DNA of 64,000 nt from Gamsiella multidivaricata (Eukaryota; Mortierellomycota; Mortierellomycetes; Mortierellales; Mortierellaceae). This document shows, piece after piece, positions 11,190-22,222 of this stretch. The notes beneath the pieces are model-generated. The model saw only the letters and a list, made by a program, of their open reading frames with translations, was not told the origin of the DNA and did no database searches. The position numbers and the translations under genes were made by a program. Numbering within the stretch: position 1 is the stretch's first letter; the number at the start of each line of letters is the position of its first letter. The stretch covers positions 558,001 to 622,000 of the forward strand of contig NW_026251717.1 of NCBI RefSeq assembly GCF_025024155.1. Reading direction: 5' to 3'.

Positions 11190-13337
11190 TGAAGAAATTT
11201 TCTGCGGGGTCAATGTCCGTGCGCAGCGCATCGCGCACAGGCTGCTTTCCTTTGTATTTTTTCACAGACAAACAAACCTCCTCGTCACCTCCGTTACTGT
11301 CATAGCATGCAGCAATGACACCAAGGGGTTTAGAAAAATCGTTTTCCTGCGCCAGCAGCAGCCACTCGGACCTGGGCTTCTGCGCGTTGTCTAGCTCGGG
11401 GGTCAACAAGAGCCTCATCCTCGGACTCACTGCTGGGAGTAATAGACAAGTAGGGTCGAGGGATATCAACTGATAGCGCACCAACAGCCGTATCCTGGCC
11501 AGGTTGCGTTTGAATATTGTCAGAGTCATCATTGTATTCATCCGAGTCTTCTTCAACACCAGTACACAGCGTATCGTCGACAAGTGGGACACAGGCGTGG
11601 TGTCTCAGTGCAACGTACCACTGACGCTGCCGGCCTTTGGTGTGCAGACGCCGGTATAGCTCGTCCCAGCTTGCCAGTTCAGTACCATCTGCAGCGGTGA
11701 CATCTCTTAGACATGACACATTATCCTTCACGAGTTGGCGGGCGACTTTGTGGTACACCTTTGATGGCAGAAGGAAGGCCACCAACCGGTTGGAGGCAGT
11801 AGCGGCGCATGGTTGGCGGAAGGCGATCTCCCGCCTGTGCATAAGGCGGTACACATGGCCGAAGAAGTTGTGTTTGGAGAACTGGGCTCCAATAGGAGGG
11901 ACTTGGCACGGTGGAATCGGCAAACGGCACTGAGTCTGGTGTGCATCGGATCTAGCGGTCATGACTTGATCCACCAATCCTGGGTCGCTGAATCGTTACA
12001 ACGCAGTGGATATCTGCTCTTCCTCTTGCACATCTCCAAGATGCCGGAGCCCGCAGAGTCGACGATGAAAAAGGATGCTGTTAGGCGTGCCTTTCGGCAA
12101 CCCGACTTTCTGTCGAACCATCCCGGCGTACTGACCGACGACCCCAGTAATTTCTTGATCAGTAAGGATGGTTGTCGTGAGGCGGTACAGAATGCGAGGG
12201 ATAAGCACGCTGTTAACAATGAAAATTGCCTGTTTATCTGTAATAGCTTTCCTGGCCAGCAGAGAACACATGGATTCGACTTCCTGCTGTACCAGCTGGC
12301 GAGTGTGGGTGCCCTTGCCGTCGGCAGAGAACCAGACTCCGAGAATTCGGGCAGCCGTCGCTGGCGGGAGTGCCTCGATGGTATCGCCACCAAGCATGAC
12401 GCTGCGATCCTCGGGGATGGGGTTAATGACCAGGAGTTCTGTCTTTCTTGGGTTGATCTCGATAGAATTCAATGAAAAAAAACTCAGCACAATATCAATG
12501 ATCTCTTGTAGACATTCTCAGTTAGGCGCCAGCCAAGTGGTATCGTCAACAAACGCAAGCACGGCAACCAGAAGCTCCGCGTCTGGAAGCGCAGGCTGGG
12601 GGAAAGACAGTTTGCGGTGTCCAGCCAACGCAGCTTTGCGCATGACAGGATGCCCAAGCCCGGAGTCCATGACCACCGTCAGCAGAATTTCATACGAGAT
12701 GCGCCAGAATAGCGGGCATTCGACCCCTCCCTGGTCCAATCCGCACTGTGGGCTATATTCATCTGTGAGCCTAAAGGCCGTCAAGATCAAATTTTTCTTT
12801 TTGGCAGCATTTGTCAGACAGAGTCGTATGGGGTTGTATCTTCAAATGGCGCATGCCTCGCTCGAGTATGCCATCGGGGCCACAGGAGACAGAATCGAAA
12901 CAGCGTCGCATATCCTGAAACGGCACCCACAACTCCTTGTTAAATTCTCACGCGTCCTCCATGACTGAGTTAAGGATATGAATCAGGTCCTTTGTCATTG
13001 TGTCTTTCATGACAGAAAAATTTGGACCATGTAGGACGTTGTGGCGGGCGAAGATGGCAGTAAGACGGTTGACCAGGATCTTGAACAGGATTTTTCTTGA
13101 GTGCTCTAACAGCGCTATCGGTCGAACTTCACTGATCTTGCCAGACCATGACGGACTTTTCAGGATGCAGTAGATCAGACCCTTGAGCCATACCGTGGCT
13201 AGAGTGCCCTGAGCAATGCAGGATTGCACGAGGAGCACAAAGACCGAAAGCGCAACTGGCCCAAGGTGCTGTAACAGATCTCCAGTCAGCTCTGATATGC
13301 CTGGGGCTTTGTTGGTTGGAGCGGATTGAATTGCCAC
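11190..13337 (-). pseudogene. Decayed LINE (non-LTR) retrotransposon, reverse-transcriptase region
   Basis: Reverse-transcriptase blocks appear in order on the minus strand but in different frames. 13337-12950 reads APGISELTGDLLQHLG, ILKSPSWSGKISEVRPIALL and FKILVNRLTAIF (early RT motifs). 12790-12518 reads CGLDQGGVECPLFWRISYE and FVDDTTWLA (the F.DD catalytic motif). 12490-11996 continues with LGVWFSADGK and the thumb region. 11977-11200 carries the C-terminal part, ending near DIDPAENFF. Several frame changes and stops, with no endonuclease domain, show a 5'-truncated, inactive copy. No poly(A) tail is evident at its left end. Confidence 0.8.
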
Positions 13338-13366
13338 AGCGTGTGCCTACACTCGCACCGGTATTG

Positions 13367-13415
13367 TCAGAGCTCAGCTCTGATTAATACTGTCATGTGA
13401 CGCTAGACGCGTCTA
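13367..13415. repeat. Two perfect palindromes next to the LINE remnant
   Basis: TCAGAGCTcAGCTCTGA (13367-13383) is a perfect 8+1+8 inverted repeat, and TAGACGCGTCTA (13404-13415) is a perfect 12-base palindrome. They lie just beyond the 5' edge of the LINE copy. Their role is unknown; they may be part of an element terminus. Confidence 0.5.
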
Positions 13416-13419
13416 AAAA

Positions 13420-13742
13420 TGAATCAGCTTCGCCCTCATCACAGAAAGCTCCACGAAGTAAAGATGAACAAAGGCAGCACCGAGAAACGTCTAGAACCAT
13501 GGATTACTAATCAGAACCTTTATTCCTCAGATATATATAACAGGACAGACTATGTGGAGAACCTCAGTTCATATACTCATAACAGTCTAGCCAATAAACA
13601 ATTGTCTTTACCCATTCGACTTTGTTTTATTCACCTTGTTCACACGTCTCCCCTCGTTTCCACCCTCGTTGTTCTTCGTTCACCCACAAGTCTTACGGTA
13701 TGTGCTCCAAACATGGCAGGAAGGAAAAGTGCGTGCAAATAA

Positions 13743-13780
<38 letters not shown>

Positions 13781-14636
13781 CAAGGATCCTCAACGATATG
13801 GGATTTATAGTCCACAGAGGATGTGCCTCATAACGTCTTTTACAAACAGCATAGCTACATCCATTCCGGCTCACACCGACACAGATATCCTGGTTTCATA
13901 ATCGCTGACCGCATGGGCAAGTACCGCACGTGTCTTGCTCGCTACGCGACCTGTTACTTTTTTTTTTATTTTTATTAACATAAATCCACACGAGCACGAG
14001 ACGCGCTGCTGTTGTGTAATTCCGTGAGTTCAGGCGACCACACTCTAAAAGAGTGCCACACTCTAAAAGAGTGCCACACTCTAAAAGAGTGCCACACTCA
14101 ACATATGCCTATTTCTGGGAATAGTGGTAACGACAGAGACCCGCCATCAAAGACCCCTTCCGTGTCCACTGTTTCATTGTGAACTCTGTGTTCTTTGTGC
14201 CGAAGCTCTTTGTCATCCCGATAGACCACATCTACTGTGGATCTATCGTCCGTAGATAAATAGAAGGTCGTGTCTGACCCTTGCTCTTTGATTTTTTAGC
14301 ACTTGTCTTTCTTTGATATAAAGTACTCCGTAACTCACTTCGTTTCTCACTCTCTATTCACTTAACCTCCAGTGGCCTCTTATTTACCTCTGGATTCTTC
14401 TTGTTACCTTTTCGGTCGATTCCCTCTATTTTATTGCACTCCACACCCAATTTCCTCACGGCGAACACCACGCAACCTGTTGCTGTGTGTGCAAATAGAG
14501 AGCGACATTATTTTGTGCAAATAAAGGGTGACATTCCATTAATGCACAAACCTCCTAAGTGCAAAGTCATGTGACGGAATGTGCTTAGCCTTTATGAAAA
14601 TTCTTAGCCAATGAGATTCAAGCTCTTAAGGGCCAA
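13420..14636. other. Repeat-rich intergenic stretch
   Basis: No gene recognised. It holds a T run of about 26 bases at 13747-13773 directly after 'gtgcaaataaagag', the hairpin tandem array at 14041-14100, and two more copies of the gtgcaaata motif at about 14489 and 14515. It ends at the tRNA gene. Confidence 0.5.
14041..14100. repeat. Tandem array of an 18-base self-complementary unit
   Basis: Three exact copies of CACTCTAAAAGAGTGCCA, at 14041, 14059 and 14077, plus a partial fourth (cactca). Each unit contains the inverted repeat CACTCT/AGAGTG around AAA, so the array could form three short hairpins. Unit identity is perfect, which suggests recent amplification. Confidence 0.85.
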
Positions 14637-14639
14637 ACA

Positions 14640-14712
14640 GGGGGTCTAGCTCAAATGGTAGAGCGCTCGCTTAGCATGCGAGAGGCACTGGGATCGATGC
14701 CCAGGTCCTCCA
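14640..14712 (+). tRNA. tRNA-Ala (anticodon AGC)
   Basis: A 73-base cloverleaf with no intron. The D-arm is GCTC...GAGC. The anticodon arm is CTCGC-TTAGCAT-GCGAG with anticodon AGC. The T-arm is CTGGG-ATCGATG-CCCAG, with the ATCGAT loop also seen in plant Ala tRNAs. The acceptor pairs GGGGGTC with GTCCTCC and has discriminator A73. The acceptor stem has one U-U mismatch (6-67) and one G-U pair (3-70), so slight decay is possible. Runs of five and six T at 14716-14727 make a good RNA polymerase III terminator. The internal A box (TAGCTCAAATGG) and B box region are intact. Confidence 0.9.
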
Positions 14713-14715
14713 ACC

Positions 14716-14727
14716 TTTTTCTTTTTT
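14716..14727 (+). terminator. RNA polymerase III terminator of tRNA-Ala
   Basis: TTTTT followed by C and TTTTTT, four bases after the tRNA 3' end. Confidence 0.75.
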
Positions 14728-15220
14728 ATGTTGGGCATTGCTCCTTTTAGGGACAACAAATACCCTTTTTTGTATCACGTGGTAGCCATTCCACTACGAG
14801 GAAGGTCATTTGCTTATTACATGAACGTGGTGGGGGTAGTGGCACAAGTATGTAGATAGAATTTCCATGGGAGGAAAGGGGTGATACTTTGGCATGCATG
14901 TCTCTGTATGTTGTTGTTTCAGAAGTCTGCGCAGCGCGGTTTGTACACAAGCAAGCTCGGCAACAGGAGTTTTTTTTTTTCTTTTTTCCTCTTTGCGCAG
15001 ACGTAGAAGACAAGCATTGGAGTATCACATAATCAAATGCTGTTTATTTGAGGTGTATATTAAGTGAAGGGAAGGAGGAGGAGGAGGAAGAGGTAGTGGG
15101 GGCGGTAAGAAAACGACCCCGAGTGTATTAATGCAAAATAAATAAAATAAAAGTAATAATGCAATTTTGACCATGAACTCGCGTGGTGCTGCTTTGTAGT
15201 CCATGTTCTTGTCTCGCCTT
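14728..15220. other. Spacer between tRNA-Ala and SCS7
   Basis: About 490 bases with no recognised gene. The right part is presumably the 3' UTR of the minus-strand SCS7 gene. Confidence 0.4.
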
Positions 15221-16612
15221 TCAAAGCTGGAGCTCGGTGTTGAAGATCCTAAGAAAACATGAAAGATTTGAAACGGTGTCAACCACTTGGTGTCCGGGAA
15301 AAAAGAAAAGAAAAAAGAACATGAACATGAACATAAAAAAAAAAAAAAACATACTTGTCCCAGATCTTGGAGGTGATGCCGTATCCACCCACGTAGTTCT
15401 TGTAATGATGGGCAAGATGGTAGGTCTTCATCTCCTTAAAGTGGATCTTGAAGACCCTTGCGTGGTGAAGGTAGTAGTGGGTCATGTCATAGAGGACATA
15501 ACCAAGGAGCAGGCCCGACATCACGGCGTAGGCCTTGGGTGTTACAAGGAGCGTATGGGCCAGCTTGTTGATGGGGATCGCCAGGGCGACTGCTAGTGCT
15601 GGCGGCATAACCAGGCGCAGTCTAGGCGAAAAAAAAAATAGTTGTAAAGAACACTCGGTTAAAACTCTTTGGTTCCTTTTCTTCGGCTCACATGTCGGCA
15701 AAGCACGAAGGCCAATGAACACAAAAACAAGAGGGGTCTTTTGTTTTCCCGAACTCAAACATAAAAAATAAAAATGTACCTGTCCATTGGGAGATAGTGA
15801 TGGATGCCGTGGAGGAGGAAGTGGGCAACGAGGGAAACGTTGGACTCTGGCAAGAGGTCGTCAAGGTGGAACAAGAACCGATGGATCAGGTATTCTGCCA
15901 GCGTCCAGAGAACCATTCCGCCGAGAAACAAAGTCGAGGCCTGGTCCACTCCCAGCCCGGTCTCACGACTCCTGTAAAAGTTGTAGGCGATGACTGGCAG
16001 CCAAAAGATGGGGATCATGTACCAGGGAGTCTTTGTGAAGACCTCGAGATAGGGTGAAGCAAAGATCCGAGCTGGGCCCGAAAGATGGCGCGGGATGTGA
16101 ACTTGTTCGAGGTAGAAGGCCTTGGTGAATCGGGCATTCCAGAGCTGCCAGAGCAATGGCTGACTGAGATCCAGGAACTTTGTCTTTTTGTCGGCTGTCA
16201 GGTCTGTGGGCTTGAGATAGGCGTCCTCGTCTGGTCCATCCACTGAAGTTGTGGCAGTCGAGTTGGTCTTGGTGGTGACAGTGGCGGTGGCGGTGGAGCG
16301 CATGCGGAAGTTGGATGTCTGGTCGAGGGTGACGCTTGTGGTGGTGGTTGCGGAGGCGGCAGGGGCTTCGAGGACGCCGATAAGGAAGTCGTCGAGCATT
16401 TCGTATGCGCCCTCGGAGTGGAAGTGCGAGAGCTCATCCTTCATGATCAGGGTGATGTCCTGGCCGGCATGGCCGAGGATGAATTCGTCTCCACCGGGGT
16501 GGTCGATGGCGAAGGAGGTCACATCGTAGATCTTGTTGTTGTGGATGACCCAGCAGGAGTCTGCGCCCTTGTGCTTCAGGACCTCGGCGCGGGAATATGT
16601 GTGGACAGCCAT
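15221..16612 (-). CDS. SCS7: Sphingolipid/fatty-acid 2-hydroxylase, cytochrome b5 fusion (SCS7/FA2H)
   Basis: Exons 16612..15780, 15621..15355 and 15248..15221 give 375 residues. An N-terminal cytochrome b5 domain (about residues 1-85) has the haem motif HPGGDEF near residue 40. A Thr/Ser-rich linker of about 60 residues follows, then an ER fatty-acid-hydroxylase domain with di-iron histidine clusters: AEYLIHRFLFHLDD, HFLLHGIHHYLP, HYYLHHARVFKIHF and HLAHHYKN. The enzyme hydroxylates C2 of the N-acyl chain of ceramide in the ER membrane, taking electrons from its own b5 domain (family knowledge). The C-terminus WDKIFNTELQL is completed by a 28-base last exon. The frame is open upstream of the ATG, but the b5 fold starts at MAVHTYSRAEV, so 16612 is chosen. 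It is divergent from YSC84. Confidence 0.93.
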
Positions 16613-17441
16613 TGAGTGCGTGTGGAGAGACAGGGAGTGAGAGAGAGAGAGAAGAAAGAGAGAGAGAGAGAAGAAAGAGTGAGAGAGAGAGAGAGAAGAA
16701 AAGGAGCTGTGGCAGGGAAGGGTGCCGGGGAAGAGACTGATCCTGGGCGGGAGGACGGGGTGCTTGCTTGCCGAGAATAGCAAGTACCCTGTCTGTGCGC
16801 CTCCTCCTCTTTCCCCAAAGAGAGACCGGTGTCGCACGCTCGGCTGAGACATCGCATCCGGGATCTGCTCGGTCCCAGGCCCCCGAATGACTCCATCGAC
16901 ATCGCCATCGACATGTTTGGACAACCGGAAATGCATATAACCAGAGGAGCGGGAGGGTAGGGCCCGAGCAGCAGGGGGCAGCACTTTGTCAGCATTTGTT
17001 GTGAGCAGCAAAGGGTCGCACAGGGCCAAGGCTTCTTTCTCTGTGCACTGGCAGCAGCCTGTCCAGGTGGACCCGGTCTCTTTTGGAGAATCAAGGCCGC
17101 AAATGGCGCCCCGCGTGAAACAACATGGATACCCATCGACCATGCATACCCCGCTGTGGATCTCCAGGAGGAGCAGAGCGCAGCAGCAACAGCAACAGCA
17201 ACAGCCCCGGCCACAGATTAGACAGCCGACAACCGGACAGCCGAGGCATTATTTTTTCCCTTCTTGTCTCGGTTTCGGCCTTGGCTTCATCACTCTTTTA
17301 CTCTCTCACTCTCTTCGCTCACTCCACGCACTCACGTCTTCCTCGCACACCCATTCACCGCTCATTCGCTCAGCTGCCGAGGAACATAGCAGGAAAGAAC
17401 AGCAGCCATCCATTACAGAAGACCACGCTCATAGGACCAGA
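16613..17441. promoter_or_regulatory. Divergent promoter region SCS7 / YSC84
   Basis: 829 bases between two divergent start codons. It contains a GA-rich (minus sense CT-rich) tract at about 16631-16703, directly upstream of SCS7, and a CAG/CAA tract at about 17179-17205. A CT-rich leader precedes the YSC84 ATG. Specific factor sites were not assigned. Confidence 0.5.
16631..16703. repeat. GA microsatellite in the SCS7 leader
   Basis: Imperfect (ga)n runs broken by aagaaa. In the SCS7 sense it is a polypyrimidine leader. Confidence 0.7.
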
Positions 17442-17580
17442 ATGACCTCCCTCAAAAAGTCCGTCAAGATCAACAGCCCTCTGCCAAAAGACCTTGCTGG
17501 TAAGAATTCACGCTTTCTAGTTCTTGTCCCGGTCTTGTTACATTGCTTCCTCTTCCTGGTGTCGCTGCACTCGCTTTGTA

Positions 17581-17611
<31 letters not shown>

Positions 17612-18883
17612 GCTACTGCTGCTGTGCATAGCAGTATTGTGTCCTACTAAACAATCCTTTGTGTCCCTGTGCGACATTCACTGCCTTAGGCGAGTGCAAA
17701 AAGGCCTCCAAGATCCTGAATGCCTTCATCGGTAAGGATATACGCCCTTGCCCTGCCTTCTCGTTTGCAACGAACGGTTTTCTTTGTTTTATGGGCTTTT
17801 TTTTGCTGCTGTTGCTGCTGCTGTTGCTGTTGTTGCTGCTGTGGAAATTGATTCATCAATCCTTTTTATTTTTTTTTCGCAACCGAGTGTAGACCCGATC
17901 GCAGCCAAGGGGATCGACAACGTCATCCCCTCAGACATCCTTTCCAACGCCAAGGGTCTCGCCATCTTCACAGTCGTCAAGGCCGGCTTCCTTTTCTCGG
18001 GCAGAGCTGGGGCCGGTATCGTGGTTGCTCGTCTAGAGGACGGCTCATGGTCTGCACCATCCGCTATTGGAACCGGTGGCATGGGTTTCGGAGGCCAGAT
18101 CGGGGCCGAGATCACAGACTTTGTGATCGTCCTCAACACGCGCGCCGCCGTCAAGTCGTTCACCAAAGGCGGGAATGTCACCTTAGGCGGAAACTTGTCA
18201 GGTAAAAAGAAAAGAAAAGAAAGAAAAGAGGGGAAAAAAATCAAAGAAGTTTTAACCTGATCGATCCTATCTGTCCGTCCATCTTTCTCTGGCCGTTTAG
18301 TCGCCGCTGGACCCATCGGAAGAAATGCAGAGGCAGCAGCATCAGCGTCAATTGGAAGCATCGCCGCCATTTACTCCTACAGCAAAACCAAGGGACTCTT
18401 TGCAGGTAAGAGATCTGCATAACTTTTTTTATACCTATGAAGAAATGTGTATTGAACCTATGCCAGACTGCCTACCCATGTAACACACGCCAATCTCCTT
18501 CCCCCCACCCGTTTTTGTTCAGGTGTCTCGATCGAAGGATCCATCATCATGGAGAGAAAGGACGCGAACGAAACCTTCTACCGCAGACCTGTCACGGCTG
18601 CTGAGCTCCTTAGCGGTGCGATCCCTCCCCCTCCTCAGGCGGATATCCTCTACAGGGCATTGAACACCAAGGCCTCCGGCGCATACACCAGCTATGGCCA
18701 TCATGACGATCCCTCATTCGGCCAGGACATGTCCCGCAACCCTACCAGGATTAATCGCAGCGCCAGCATTGCGACACACAACAGGTACAACAATGTTAAT
18801 CCCAACCCTCACGGAATGACTCGGTCCGCCACGAGCGCAAGGGCATATGGCAACAACAACAACAGCAACATCCCAGTCGCCTT

Positions 18884-18916
<33 letters not shown>

Positions 18917-19367
18917 TACCCACAACATGTACGGCGCAGATGAAAAACAGAGGGGATTCGATAATGCGCGCGCGAGCATGGATCAAGACGATGACCCTGT
19001 TCCAGGTTATACACCCATGGCCACAACGTCCGTGCTCAACAAGTCCGGAACCACCCCAGCATTCTATGGCCGTCCATCGACCGATAGCAACAGTCCATTC
19101 CGACCAGATATTATCCAGGCGGACTATTCAAACCAACAACCGATCGGCAACCTCCTCTCGAAAGGACCCAGAGTCCCGCCACGGATCGGAGCCAAGCCCG
19201 AGTTCGTGGTGGCCCTGTATGACTTTTCGGGTGAACAGGCCACAGATCTGTCGTTCAAGAAGGGAGACAGGATCACGGTCACCAAGAAGACTCCTAGCCG
19301 GGACGATTGGTGGACCGGAAGGTGTAACGGACGCGAGGGCATCTTCCCCGCAAACTACGTCGAATAG
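17442..19367 (+). CDS. YSC84: YSC84/LSB3-like actin-patch protein (SYLF domain + SH3)
   Basis: Exons 17442..17499, 17690..17731, 17893..18201, 18301..18405 and 18523..19367 encode 452 residues. Residues about 15-230 form a SYLF (Ysc84/SH3YL1) domain, recognisable from KKASKILNAF, IPSDILSNAKGLAIFTVVKAG, GTGGMGFGGQIGAEITDFV and GGNVTLGGNLSVAAGPIGRN. A low-complexity middle with a polyserine run (CAG repeat at about 18890-18916) follows. The C-terminus is an SH3 domain: ALYDFSGEQATDLSFKKGD, then DDWWTGR and GIFPANYVE. In yeast and animals such proteins bind phosphoinositides and actin and act at endocytic actin patches. Introns 1 and 2 carry CTG-rich microsatellites. It converges on RACK1, with 249 bases between stop codons. 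Confidence 0.92.
17581..17629. repeat. CTG-type microsatellite in YSC84 intron 1
   Basis: A run of tgctgc/tactgc triplets. A second such run lies in intron 2 at about 17803-17841. Both are non-coding in the gene model. Confidence 0.7.
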
Positions 19368-19616
19368 TATGCAGTTGTTACCATGCTGTGTCTTTTTTTT
19401 TTTGTTCTTTTTGAATGGCTGTAATAATAATACATATGTCCAAGAACAAGAACAAAAAAAATAAAAAAAGAAAAAGAAAAGAGAGACTAGAAATTGACAC
19501 TTTGGCATGTCCCATTCTTCTTTTTATTTTTGATTCTTCACACTACTTCCAGTTTTTGTTGTATTTAATTCTCCAAGTAAGGGCAAGATGGTCATCAAAA
19601 AAAGAAAGCGCATTCT

Positions 19617-21223
19617 TTAGAAACCAACGGACCAGACACGGACGAGGCCATCCTGGTAACCAGCAAAGAGAGTCTGGCCATCAGCGGACCAGGCCAAGGA
19701 GATAGCCTGGGGAGGGTGGGACTTCTTGCCGACGTTGGTGAACTCGGGCTTGAGCTCATCGACAACGGACTTGGACTCCAAGTCCCAGATCTTGATGCAG
19801 GACGAGGTAGCAGCGCACAACCAGTAGCGGTTGGGCGAGAAGACCAAGGCGTTGATGATATCGTCACCCTTACCCTCCAACGAGTACAAGTGCTTGCCCT
19901 CGTTAAGGTCCCAGAGCATGGTGATACCGTCGCGTCCACCAGAGGCGCAGAGGGAACCATCGGGGGAGACAGTGACGGTGTTGATGTAGCCGGTGTGTCC
20001 GATGTGGTTGGAGCGCAGCTTGCACTTGGTGAGCTCCCAGACCTAAACCAAAACAACAATGACCAATTGGTTGATTTAGCAAATGAGATCCAAGTATGCA
20101 GCTCTCAACAAAGCATCGTCGTAGACGTTTTGCAATGAAGGGAAATCGTGGAAAAAAAGATCAGATAATTCTGTGGAAGATTTGTCTCATTGGTAGGTTG
20201 CGACGCCCCCTCTGAAGTAGCAAATATAAAATAGACATCATTTCAAGGGCACGATTCCTTTGCAAAGTGTCATGACTAGAGTCATGGTTCCTGACGTTGC
20301 GTATCCTGGACCAAGATGGTACCATAAAAAACACTCCATCATGATAAAATGATTGAAACTTTACCTTGACAACCTTGTCCCAGCCTCCGGAGACGATGAC
20401 GGGGTTGGCGGGGTTGGGCGAGAAGCGGACGCAGGAGACCCACTCGGTGTGGCCATCCTCCTGAATGGTGAACTTGCACTCTCCGAGGGTGTTCCACAAC
20501 TTGATGGTCTTGTCGCGGGATCCAGAGACGATCTGACGGTTGTCGGCAGAGAAGGAGACCGAGAGAACATCGTTGGTGTGGCCAATGAAGCGGCGGGTGG
20601 TGAGACCGGTGTTGAGGTCCCAGAGACGGAGGGTCTTGTCCCAGGAAGCAGACAAGGCGAACTGACCGTCCGAGGAGATGACAACATCCTGGACAGCAGA
20701 GTTGTGTCCGTGGAGGGACTTGCGGGGAATACCAAAGTTGCCCTCATCATCGCGGACCAAGTTCCAGACGATGATAGACTTGTCTGCATATTAGAGAATG
20801 AAAAACAAAAGGTGGGCCACCCTGTCAGTTTCTGCATCGACTTTTTTTTTTTTTGTTCCTTCAGTGTCCTGATCAGATTGCTGTTCAGTCGATGCATTGC
20901 TGTGCAAATTGATCCCTTTGACTAATCGCTGGTCCAGATCGTCTTGCTCTTAGCAATTCATGAGCTGTTGGGATTAGTTGTCGAACCCCAACAAGTTCCT
21001 GACAGCATCAGCAGCCATATCCTGAAGCCCAATTGCTGCTGCTACCGTCCTGCATATCCCATTCACTTGGGGGCCGATCCTTTAGACAAGACAATTGTCC
21101 CGTATCCCATCATAAGTGTCCTGTAACTGCCACAGCCAAAGGGTTACATACCACGGGAGGAAGTCAAGAGCATATCGGGAGCCTCGGCAGTGGTGGCAAT
21201 GGCCGTGACCCAGTCACGGTGGC
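19617..21223 (-). CDS. RACK1: RACK1/Cpc2/Asc1 ribosome-associated WD40 protein (first exon not found)
   Basis: Three exons are clear: 21223..21152, 20783..20365 and 20042..19617. They cover nearly the whole seven-bladed propeller, from [20 protein letters not shown] through [83 protein letters not shown] and KIWDLESK to the end [14 protein letters not shown]1 sits on the 40S subunit head and links signalling to translation; in fungi it is Cpc2/Asc1. The first kept exon starts in phase 2, so a short upstream exon coding roughly M...LKG is needed. I could not place it with confidence in 21224-22200. An ATGC before a strong donor GTGAGT at 22101-22092 would keep the frame but gives an unusually short N-terminus. 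The introns are 368 and 322 nt. Confidence 0.92.
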
Positions 21224-22222
21224 CTATTGTGATCAGAAAACGGAGTACAGGGCATCAGTCTTTCGTGCAATCGTTGTGTGTTTGTGTTGGAAAAAACCTC
21301 CCCCCCCCCCATCCTCAGTTGTCCTAGCTGCTTGCTGGGACTGTAGATGTTGAGCGAGCTGGAGAAAACGTCCTGCGAGAAAAAGACGATCAAGCGTTGT
21401 ATGCAGCACAGGTTCCTGATTCTGATCCTTTTTTGTCCTCGCCTTCCAGCTTCGAGCGAATGCCTCAGTCAGAATAGATTTAAAAAAAGATCTGTCCTTC
21501 CGTTGACGATTAATGATGTCTCTAGCCAAAGAGAAGGCATTCATTACTGCATAAGCGAACGATGCAGACATTCCTGGCTTTTGTTCTGAGGTGCCGCGAG
21601 CGCCCTTGAATAACGAAATAATGTTCAATTGCTAGTGGAGTGTTGAGGAACGGCGTATTTTCGAGGGTGCTGGCGCAGAACAGTGTTGTGATAGACAAAA
21701 AAATCCGGGTATTCTGTTCCCATCCATCGATCGATCCATCGATGATAAATAATATCCATTGTCGATGATAGCGCTATCGATGCCGTATCCTCTGCTCCCC
21801 TCCATGATGGCCACAGCAATTTCGGATCCTTTCAGGGCTGTTAGATGCATTACCGACAAGCTGGCCTCTGTATGCGAGCGAATCACTGGACATGTTGTTA
21901 AGAAGCAAAGAGAAGGACCCAATTACTCCTACCCAAAGCGGTAAGATAAAAAAAAAACTCCCCCCCTCTGTCCTATCCAGCCCCTTAACATTGTAGCAAA
22001 AAACCCTTGTACCTTAGAAACCCACGTCGTATCTACTCCCTTGGGGTTTCAAGTCCATGCATTGCTGCGACAGGCACCAAGTTACGGAGTCACTCACGCA
22101 TATCTTGGTTTGCATTTTTAATATCTTCGATTCAAATGATATACAGGATAGATAACAAGGATTTATAAACATGAACGAGAGGTATCGAGCAGGGATGAGC
22201 GATCGTAGCTTGCTTGATGCAT
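21224..22222. other. RACK1 5' region and spacer to the syntaxin gene
   Basis: About 1 kb without a recognised exon. It must contain the RACK1 first exon and promoter, since the next gene ends at 22223. Simple features: a C run at 21301-21310, and repeated atcgatcgatc near 21726-21750. Confidence 0.4.

Noticed and set aside
11813..12968. Long plus-strand frames at 11.8-13.0 kb
   Set aside because: They lie opposite the reverse-transcriptase remnant, whose conserved motifs are all on the minus strand.
16613..17143. In-frame N-terminal extension of SCS7
   Set aside because: The frame is open but consists of low-complexity Ser/Leu runs from the GA/CT microsatellite. The cytochrome b5 domain begins at the ATG at 16612.
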